DNA of 64,000 nt from Pyrenopolyporus hunteri. Its lineage: Eukaryota > Ascomycota > Sordariomycetes > Xylariales > Hypoxylaceae. Shown piece after piece: positions 56,405-64,000 of the stretch (within the stretch, counting starts at the first letter, position 1; each line of letters begins with the position of its first letter). The position numbers were made by a program, and so were the translations under genes. The stretch covers positions 1,612,001 through 1,676,000 of the forward strand of contig CADCXC010000004.1 of the NCBI GenBank assembly GCA_902806595.1. The letters run 5' to 3'. Below the pieces are notes generated by a model. It worked only from the letters and a program-made list of their open reading frames with translations, did no database searches and was not told the DNA's origin.

Positions 56405-57140
56405 AAAATTTTAATTCTTTTAAATTTTTAATTTTTTAATTTTTTATTAAAATTAACTTTTTTATCGTATTAAATAATATTTGATTTTTAGATTTATTTA
56501 TAATATTTCTAGAAATTAAAAAAACCTTTTTAACGGCTGTTAACGTAGTAGGGATTGTTAAATATCGACGGGTTAAAATGTTTAAAATAGGATATTTAAA
56601 AGCATTATTTTTTCAATAATTTAATAGATGAACTTATTTAATTATTAATATTTTTTAATTTTTTAAAAAAAAGAATTATTTTTTAAAATTTTAAATAAAT
56701 TAATATTTAATATTTAAAAAAGACGTACCTTTAAAAAAATAATATTTTTTTTTAAATATAATATTTATTCGTCGACCTCCCGAGTAGTTAATTTTATAAA
56801 AAATTCGTCGTTAAAATTCGAATTTTTATTATTTTTTTCATCGTTTAAAATATCGTATATATTATTATTCGAATCGTTTTCTTCGATTTGAGTTTTCATT
56901 TTATTATAAGAAAAATTAGCATTTTTTTTTATATTTTTATTTAATTTTATTTAATTTTTTTTAATTTTTTAAAAAAAATTAAAAAAATAAAAAAAAATTT
57001 AAAATTAAAAAATAAAATAAAAGAAAATACTTGAAATATTTTTACTTAAATAAGTTTCGAATATCGTTAATTATCGTAGGATAAAAATATAATAAACCGT
57101 TAGTTTCGAAATGTATTAATTTAAATCGAGGATTTAAAAT
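56405..57140 (-). pseudogene. Relic of hAT transposase C-terminal half
   Basis: Reading the minus strand, 57137 downward gives LNPRFKLIHFE, matching the LxPRFKLxYFE motif of hAT transposases. From 56564 to 56520 it gives YLTIPTTLTAVKKVF, matching the dimerisation-domain signature YLxIPATSAxVERVF. In the same frame it continues with NIINKSKNQ and TIKKLILIKN and then a TAA where the family has Trp. Each substitution from the family sequence (Ala to Thr, Ser to Leu, Glu to Lys, Arg to Lys, Trp to stop) is a C-to-T or G-to-A change. The gene therefore ran leftward and ended about 0.9 kb inside the left TIR. Confidence 0.8.
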
Positions 57141-57895
57141 AATATTTAAAATATATAGTTTAAATTTTATTAATAAATTAGAAGTTATTTTCTTTAAAAA
57201 ATACTTTTTTAATTTATTAATTTCAGCTTTAATAATTGTTATTAAATCCGTATAATAATGTTTTTATTTATTTATTAATAAATATTTAAAAAAAAAAAAT
57301 TTTAAAACTTACGAAATATTTGTTTTTTTGAATTTTATTTTGAAAATTTAAAATAAAACTTTTTAATTTATTATATATTTGATATATATATAATAAAGTT
57401 TTATTTAAAGTCGTATATATTTTTCTTTGTAATTTAATTATTGGTTTAATAAATATTTCGAAAATAGGTATTAAATTTTTTAAATAAATTCATTCGAATT
57501 CGCTTAAAAAATTTAATTTAAAATCGGCTTTCGATGTATTTTTATATATATAATTAAAAACTTCTTCGAATTTTAAAGAGGTTTTAATTATATAATATGT
57601 AGAATTTCATCGAATAGAATTATTTAAAAAATAAATTAATAAAAATTTAAAAATAAAATTTAAAAAAAAATATACTTAATGGAATTATTTTTTTATTATT
57701 ATTTTCGTCGATAATTTTTTCGTTTTTATATTTATTAATACTTTCGATAAATAATTTTCGATTTTTTTTCGTATATTTAATCGAAGTTATTAATTTTTAT
57801 AATTTATTTATAATATTTAAATATTTAATTAATATATTATTAAATTTTAATAATTTTTAAATATATTTTTAATTTTATTTTATTTTTATTTTTAT

Positions 57896-58120
57896 AAAAT
57901 AAAATAAAATAAAATAAAATAAAATAAAATAAAATAAAATAAAATAAAATAAAATAAAATAAAATAAAATAAAATAAAATAAAATAAAATAAAATAAAAT
58001 AAAATAAAATAAAATAAAATAAAATAAAATAAAATAAAATAAAATAAAATAAAATAAAATAAAATAAAATAAAATAAAATAAAATAAAATAAAATAAAAT
58101 AAAATAAAATAAAATAAAAT
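57896..58120. repeat. AAAAT pentanucleotide microsatellite, about 45 copies
   Basis: A perfect or near-perfect AAAAT array of 225 bp inside the hAT element. Its uniformity contrasts with the surrounding decay, so it probably expanded after mutation of the element. Confidence 0.95.
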
Positions 58121-59219
58121 ATAAAAAAATTTAAAAAATAATATATTATTAAAATAAATTCGATTCGAATTATCGTTTAAATTATTCGTAAAATCGAATA
58201 ATTTTTACTTTATTTTCGAATTTAATAAATAATTCGATAAAATTTTTCGAACGATAAAATTTATAATATAGGTAAGACATCGAATATTATATAAATTAAA
58301 TAAATTATTATTTAATTTATAAGTCGAAATAAACGTCGAATTTTTAGATGCGTTATTTCGTGTAAAATTAAAGAAATATTAATATTTTTATTTTAAAAAA
58401 TAATAAAAATAAAATAAAATAAATACTTAAAAATCGTTTAAGGATTTAAAAATTTATAATCGTTTAAAATATCGTTTATTTTATCATTTATATATAAGTC
58501 GATATGAGTTTTATTTAATTTTTCGAATCTTAATAAATTTTAGTAATTTTTTTTAAAAAAAAATAAAAAAATAAAAATTTTATCGATTAATTTATAATTT
58601 AATATAAAATTAACATTAATAAATATAATAATTAATGTTATATAAGTTGTTTGATTTATCGATGTTTATATATCGAAAGTTAAAGAAAAAACACCGTTTT
58701 TTTCGATATTTTTTTTAACATAATATTTAAATTAAAAATCGAATTTTCGAACGTATTATCGAGTAAATTTCGAAGTTTCATTCGATTTATAATAGGGTTT
58801 AATTTAAAAAAAATAAAATTTAAATTAGTTTTTTTTTTCGATTTTTTTTCGATTTTTAAAATAGCTTTGAAATTTAGTATAGGGTAGGTATTTTTTAAAA
58901 TTTCATATAAAATAACTTTTTTAAATTTTAAAATAAAAATTTAAAAAAATATTATTAAATAAAAAAAATATAATAAAAAAACGTACTTATTATAATAATT
59001 TAATAAATTTTAAAATAATATCGAATTTAATATTTTAAACGATAAATTATTTTTAATAATAAAATTTAAAATTTTATTATATGTTTTATTTTCGTTAAAA
59101 TTTTCGATAATATTATTTCGAATTTATTTACGATTATTTATATTAAAAAAATCGGTTTTAAAAATAATAATATTAAAATTTAATTTTTTAAAATTAATAA
59201 AAACTTTTTAAAAATAATA

Positions 59220-59385
59220 AAAAATATTTAAAATATTTAAAAAAAATATTTAAAATATTTAAAAAAAATATTTAAAATATTTAAAAAAATATTTAAAATA
59301 TTTAAAAAAGAATATTTAAAATATTTAAAAAAAATATTTAAAATATTTAAAAAAATATTTAAAATATTTAAAAAAAATATTAAAA
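59220..59385. repeat. ATATTTAAAA-type tandem repeat
   Basis: Roughly 18-20 bp units of AATATTTAAAATATTTAAAA type repeated about eight times with single-base changes, inside the hAT element. Confidence 0.75.
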
Positions 59386-60059
59386 AAAATAAAAATAATA
59401 TAAATAACTTACTTTTTATTTTTATTTTTTTCGATTTTTTATTAAAAGTAATATTTAGATGTTTTCGTTAATAATAACGTTGAAAATTCGAAGTTTAAAA
59501 ACTTTTAATTTTTTTGTTTTTAATATAATTACACTTTAAAATAATTAATAAAAAATATATTAAAAATTAATATATAAATAAAAATTTATTTAATGTATAA
59601 TATAAACATTTTACGATTTTTATTTAAATTAATCGGTAATAATTTATATGTAAATAAATTATTTTTAAAAATATAAATATTTTTAAAATTCGGTAATTTA
59701 TAATTCGATTTATTAAATTTCGAATTTTTAAAAAAATTAATAATTTCGACATTTAAATTATTTTTAAACGTTTTTTCCGTTCTAAGGTAGGTTAATATAA
59801 AGTAAATAACGGAGTTTTTTTTCGAAGATAAAATAATAAAAAAATCTATTTTGAAAATTTAAATAAAATTTAAAAAGAAATCGGAAAATTCTCGGTTATA
59901 GTTAGTTGAATAGAGCGGTTTTTAACGATTCGAAAAATATATATTATAAATATATATACTTTTAATTGTTATATATAATAATATTTTAAAAATTCGAAAA
60001 AAATAATTCGAATAAATCGAAATATTTATATATAATAATTATTTTAAAAATAAAATAAA

Positions 60060-60290
60060 ATTAAAAGGATTTAAAGGAATTAAAAGGATTTAAAGGATTT
60101 AAAAGATTTAAAAGATTTAAAAAATTTAAAAAATTTAAAAAATTTAAAAAATTTAAAAAGATTTAAAAAAATGAAAAAAATTTAAAAGATTTAAAAAAAT
60201 TAAAAAGATTTAAAAGGATTAAAAAGATTTAAAGGATTTAAAAAGATTAAAAGGATTTAAAGGAATTAAAAAAATTTAAAAAAATATAGA
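60060..60290. repeat. GATTTAAAA-type tandem repeat
   Basis: About two dozen 8-10 bp units of GGATTTAAA/AGATTTAAA/AAATTTAAA in direct orientation inside the hAT element. Confidence 0.75.
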
Positions 60291-60590
60291 TTTTATTTTT
60301 ATTAAATTTTATAAAAATTTTATAAAATTTTAAAAATTTTTAAAAATAAATTAACGAAAATAAAATTTAAAAATAAATAAAAATAATATTTAAATATAAA
60401 AATGGTTATTAAATATAAATATTTTTTTATTTTTATTTTTAAAATATTATATTTATTTGTTCGAAGTTTTTTCGAGATATTATTTCGAATTTTTTTTTTA
60501 AGAAAAAAATTCGAAAAAAAAAGTAAAAATTAATTACGTAAAAATTTACGAGTTACATTTTTTACGTTATATTAATTATACATTATATTA

Positions 60591-60645
60591 CGTTACGTTA
60601 CGTTACGTTACGTTACGTTACGTTACGTTACGTTACGTTACGTTA
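60591..60645. repeat. CGTTA pentanucleotide array, 11 copies
   Basis: Eleven perfect CGTTA units. It is notable because every unit keeps a CpG in a segment otherwise stripped of C and G. Confidence 0.95.
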
Positions 60646-60944
60646 ATTAATTACGTATATATTTTACGTAACGATTCGTATTATACTTTTATTTAATTAA
60701 TTAAATTATTTAATTAAATCGTTATATATATTACGATTATTACATTTAAAATTATTCGTATTTTAATAAATAATTTTATTAATTAAATTAATTTAATTAT
60801 ATAAATTTAATTTTAATTTAACGTATAATTTAATTTAAAAAAATCGAATTAAATAAATTAAATTAAATAAATTAAATTAAATAAATCGAATTATATAAAT
60901 TTAATTTTAATTTAATATATAATTTAATTTAAAAAAATCGAATT

Positions 60945-61075
60945 ATATAAATTTAATTATAAATATAGATTTAATTATAAATATAAATTTAATTATAAAT
61001 ATAAATTTAATTATAAATATAAATTTAATTATAAATATAGATTTAATTATATAAATTTAATTATATAAATTTAAT
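60945..61075. repeat. TTTAATTATAAATATAAA-type tandem repeat
   Basis: Six to seven copies of a TAAATTTAATTATAAATA-like 18-bp unit with minor changes, inside the hAT element. Confidence 0.75.
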
Positions 61076-61149
61076 TTTAATTCGATATATTTTTTATAAT
61101 ATTTTTTGAAAAATTTTTCGAATTATATATTTAAAATTAAATATAAAAA

Positions 61150-61670
61150 AATTATACGGGTAGTTATTTACGATAATTTTTTCGAAAGATTTTTAGAAAG
61201 GTAATATAAGATGGTTTTTTACGACGGTTTTATCGAAAAGTAATAAAGGTAATTTTTTACGACGATTTTTTAAAAAGTAATAGAAATAGCTTTTTACGAC
61301 GGTTTTTTCGAAAAATTCTTAAAAAAATAATAAAGATAGTTTTTCGTAACGGTTTTATCGAAAGGTAATATAAAGTGGTTTTTTATAACGATTTTATCGA
61401 AAAATAATAGGGATAATTTTTTATAACGACTTTTCGAAAAATAATAAAAGTAATTTTTCGCGACGATTTTTTCGAAAGATTTTTAAAAAAATAATAAAAG
61501 TAGTTTTTTACGACGGTTTTTTTAAAAAGTAGTATAAAGTAATTTTTTATAACGGTTTTTTTAAAAATAATATAGATAGTTTTTCGCGACGATTTTATCG
61601 AAAAGTAGTATAAAATAGTTTTTTACGACGGTTTTTTAAAAAATAACACGAATAATTTTTCGTAAAAGTT
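61150..61670. repeat. Degenerate 40-65 bp tandem repeat with ACGACGG core
   Basis: About ten divergent copies of a unit built as GGTTTTTTACGACGGTTTT, then ATCGAAAAGTAATA. Some copies carry an extra TCGAAAGATTTTT segment. All copies lie in direct orientation toward the right end of the hAT element. Confidence 0.7.
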
Positions 61671-61674
61671 AAAA

Positions 61675-61795
61675 AATATTATAAAAATTATATTAAAAGT
61701 TATATTAAAATTTATATTAAAAGTTATATTAAAAGTTATATTAAAAATTATATTAAAAATTATATTAATAGTTATATTAAAAAGTGTATAATTAT
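61675..61795. repeat. TTATATTAAAAG-type tandem repeat
   Basis: About nine direct 12-13 bp units (TTATATTAAAAG/TTATATTAAAAA) near the right end of the hAT element. Confidence 0.75.
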
Positions 61796-62265
61796 AAAAA
61801 TAATCGTAAAATTCGAAAAAAATCGAGGGTTATTATATTACTTTATAAAAGTAATTTTTAGTTTAAATATTTTTAATAAAATATTTTTTTTTATAAAATA
61901 TAAAAAATTAAAAATAATTAATATAAAAATATAATAAAATAAAAGTTTAAAAATTTTTTATAATAAAAATTTATAAATATTTTTATATTAAAAATTATTT
62001 AATATATATTTTATATATATATTTTTTTTAATTTTTTTAATTTTTTTAATTTTTTTTTAATTTTTTTTATTTTTTAATTTTTTTTTTAATTTTTTTTTAT
62101 TTTTAAAAATTAATTTTTTAATTTTTTAGTTATTTTTTAATTAATCCTTAATTAATATTAATCTAAAGGATTTTTTTTTTAGTTAATTTAGTTTTTTTTT
62201 AAATTTTTTTAATCCAGTCTTAATCCGGGGGTAGACTAAATTAACTAATTAATTTTACAACCCTA

Positions 62266-62273
62266 CTCCTACT
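62266..62273. repeat. 8-bp target-site duplication, right copy
   Basis: CTCCTACT, identical to the copy at the left edge of the hAT element. Confidence 0.9.
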
Positions 62274-63855
62274 ATACTTCTAGGTAGCCCCGCTATCTTT
62301 GCTTATCTAAGCGCTGCTTGCCTAGGTATATACGTACCCTGAGGTTTATGAGAGCACGGGCAGTATCCTTATCGTTATCAGTCGTTCTAGACCTTCGACC
62401 CCACCAGATGGCAAAGGACGAGGCCATCTTTTACAATTCCCATGCCATCTTTTCTTTTCCATGCATGATGGAGGTTCGTCCTCAAGTAGGTTGTCTGTTC
62501 CAATCTATTAAATTAAGTAATATATCTTGGATGCTACATTGCACTTTAAGTGGCTTTCATTCGATATGTCTTCATCGCACATACGCACATACATCGCACA
62601 TGCTCGAAGCTGCGCCCAATAGCACAGAGCTCATTCTGATAGTCTTTGGTTTTCACCGCCTCAATGCTCGCCGAAAATAATAAAGCCAACAGTCATGGTC
62701 TCAGGCGACCAGGGTCACGACCCCACTAGGCGCCACACGATGTCAATTAGCCAATTCTATTGGCCCGTCGCCCCTGGTCCATTGGACGTCATAGCCGCTA
62801 GCATGTGCTTAGAACGCCACTGTAAGGTACCTTAAACGCCTTAATCATCTTAAATTATTCATGATGCCAGCATTCGCATCTTTCTACCCGAATTGCGGAT
62901 CGCAGAGGCAATCGGGCAGCCCAAAGTCGTACAGTAGCAGACACAGCTTTCTCCCAGAGGGATATATGATCAGGTTCGGTACTATACTGCCAGTATTCTC
63001 TCCCAAGAAAAGGAAGCTTCGTACAAACGACGTGCCACCGTTTGCCTTGAAGGCCCAGGCCTTTGACTGGTCCGTTTGCCCGCCACGTATGTATACTCCT
63101 GACCACGGGGCGCAGATACAACTGTCGACATATCTTATTTGAGCCTCCAATGAAGTCCATGATGAGTCCCTGAAGAGGCCCTGATGGTTAAGATCCTGGA
63201 TTTCCATATCCGCGACCCACTTCCAACTCTTACCACAAGGCCAAATTAAATCGGGGCCCCGAATCGATATTTCTTTCGACAGGGCACTGGAGCTAATACC
63301 CAAATTCATCTTAACAAATAATTTCCATACGCAGTGAGATACATATGAAAGTGTGGGTTGCGATAGACCGACTGAGCGGAATACTTGGCTAGGAAGCAAG
63401 CGAGACTTACCAGGTGGTTAGGTGTTTTCCACCTCTTCGAAGACTGTGAATCTTTTTCTTTTTTCCCATTTTGCCCGTTCCCGAGCGGGTAAGTGAGCAA
63501 CAGTCGACTTCACTACTTACCCACCTATTACGCTTCCCTACCCAAGCACCTACCATACCTACTTGGAATACAGTTAGCCACCGTAGCTGTGTACCTACCT
63601 GCCCACCCGCATACCTAGGTGTAGCTACTACCGTATGCGCGTGTAGCCAAGTCTAGGGGGGCCGCTATCTAACAAAGCAGTAGGTAGGGACCTCGAGAGT
63701 GGGAAACAAGGTTTCGTCTGGCCGGGCCGATAGGTACCTGGGACCTAGCGAATGACGAAACACTGCGGCAAACAGCCGGATTACGAGTACAGTATACAAT
63801 ACCTTCTCGAAATACCTATTTTAGGGCCACATGCATTCCACCGGCTTCGGTAAGA
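62274..63855. other. Intergenic region right of the hAT element
   Basis: No confident gene. A 171-codon minus-strand frame (62884-63399) has no family signature I recognise. CTACCTACC/TACCTAGGT units recur near 62320-62335 and 63515-63620. Confidence 0.4.
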
Positions 63856-64000
63856 ATGGAGACTAATACAGCTAATGCCCTCCCGGGTCGCACCATCCCG
63901 GGTCGCAGTCTGAGCGTTTCTGGAAAAAGACTTTCAGCCTCTTCTTCGTGGTCCATGTCCAAAACTCGCACCGGTTCGTCGTCGTCCGTAGCCAGTAGCA
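63856..64000 (+). CDS. Possible start of a Ser/Arg-rich protein, cut by the window end
   Basis: An ATG opens a frame running 48 codons to the window edge without a stop, with a Ser-rich product (LSASSSWSMSK, then SSSSV). The opposite strand is also open across the same stretch with an acidic, leucine-containing product (LLATDDDEPVRVLDMDHEEE). Either strand could be the real one, so strand and start are uncertain. Confidence 0.25.
   Translation, partial: METNTANALPGRTIPGRSLSVSGKRLSASSSWSMSKTRTGSSSSVASS

Larger units (their letters stand above)
55473..62265. mobile_element. hAT transposon, 6.8 kb, RIP-decayed
   Basis: The left end is CAGGGTTGTAAAATTA. The right end, read inward, is TAGGGTTGTAAAATTA. 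They differ only at the first base, which is explained by one G-to-A transition on the plus strand at the right tip. A subterminal block, CTACCCCCGGATT, is also inverted between the ends (near 55540 and 62225). Eight-bp CTCCTACT copies flank both sides. The interior is almost all A/T and no frame of 60 codons survives. Minus-strand remnants of hAT transposase are still readable (see separate entry). The element is longer than most hAT copies; internal satellite expansion and possibly nested insertion account for some of that. Confidence 0.92.

Noticed and set aside
57896..58120. CRISPR-like or origin-like repeat
   Set aside because: A simple pentanucleotide microsatellite with no spacers; the genome is eukaryotic.
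62884..63399. 171-codon minus-strand frame right of the hAT element
   Set aside because: No recognised motif, no splice support, and a comparable frame exists on the other strand. Possible but unsupported.

Overview
The window is nuclear DNA of a filamentous ascomycete (Pezizomycotina, probably Sordariomycetes). The reasons are short 50-100 bp introns with GTRNGT donors and CTRAC-type branch points, compact intron-poor genes, fungal orthologues throughout (Sec1, Suv3, Fox2, Utp21, Tda10, Ecm11-like), TTAGGG-type telomere units, and transposons reduced to A/T in the manner of repeat-induced point mutation (RIP). Species cannot be named from the sequence. I rebuilt most genes by hand from splice signals and reading-frame phase; exon positions are in each entry.

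Layout. 0-21 kb is a housekeeping block: a 4E-T-like eIF4E-binding protein (+), Sec1 (-), a G-patch protein (-), an Env9-like short-chain dehydrogenase (+), a VAMP7/Nyv1-type R-SNARE (-), the mitochondrial RNA helicase Suv3 (+), a four-exon protein of unknown function (+) and a Pmp3/Sna-family membrane protein (-). 21-29 kb is sparser and more accessory: a SAM methyltransferase, two small secreted proteins (candidate effectors, one cysteine-rich and one with Ser-Pro repeats), and a secreted GH27 alpha-galactosidase. 29-36 kb holds an intron-containing tRNA-Pro(CGG), an RBR-type E3 ligase with an internal hydrophobic segment, and the peroxisomal multifunctional beta-oxidation enzyme Fox2. 36.2-37.2 kb is a TA-flanked inverted-repeat element decayed to A/T. 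38-47 kb holds Tda10, an Ecm11-domain protein, a GNAT acetyltransferase, a flavin-reductase-like protein and an MFS drug transporter. 47.3-50.1 kb has no gene but carries an interstitial telomere-like array. 50-55.3 kb holds an unrecognised 434-aa protein and Utp21. 55,473-62,265 is one 6.8 kb hAT transposon with an 8-bp target duplication. It is almost entirely A/T, yet transposase motifs are still legible on the minus strand. The last 1.7 kb has no confident gene.

The genes do not form an operon-like or biosynthetic cluster. The strongest unusual signals are in the dead transposons. Their surviving cytosines sit almost only in CpG, so mutation removed CpA and CpT but spared CpG. The hAT copy also contains several internal satellite arrays, including a 225 bp AAAAT array of about 45 units.
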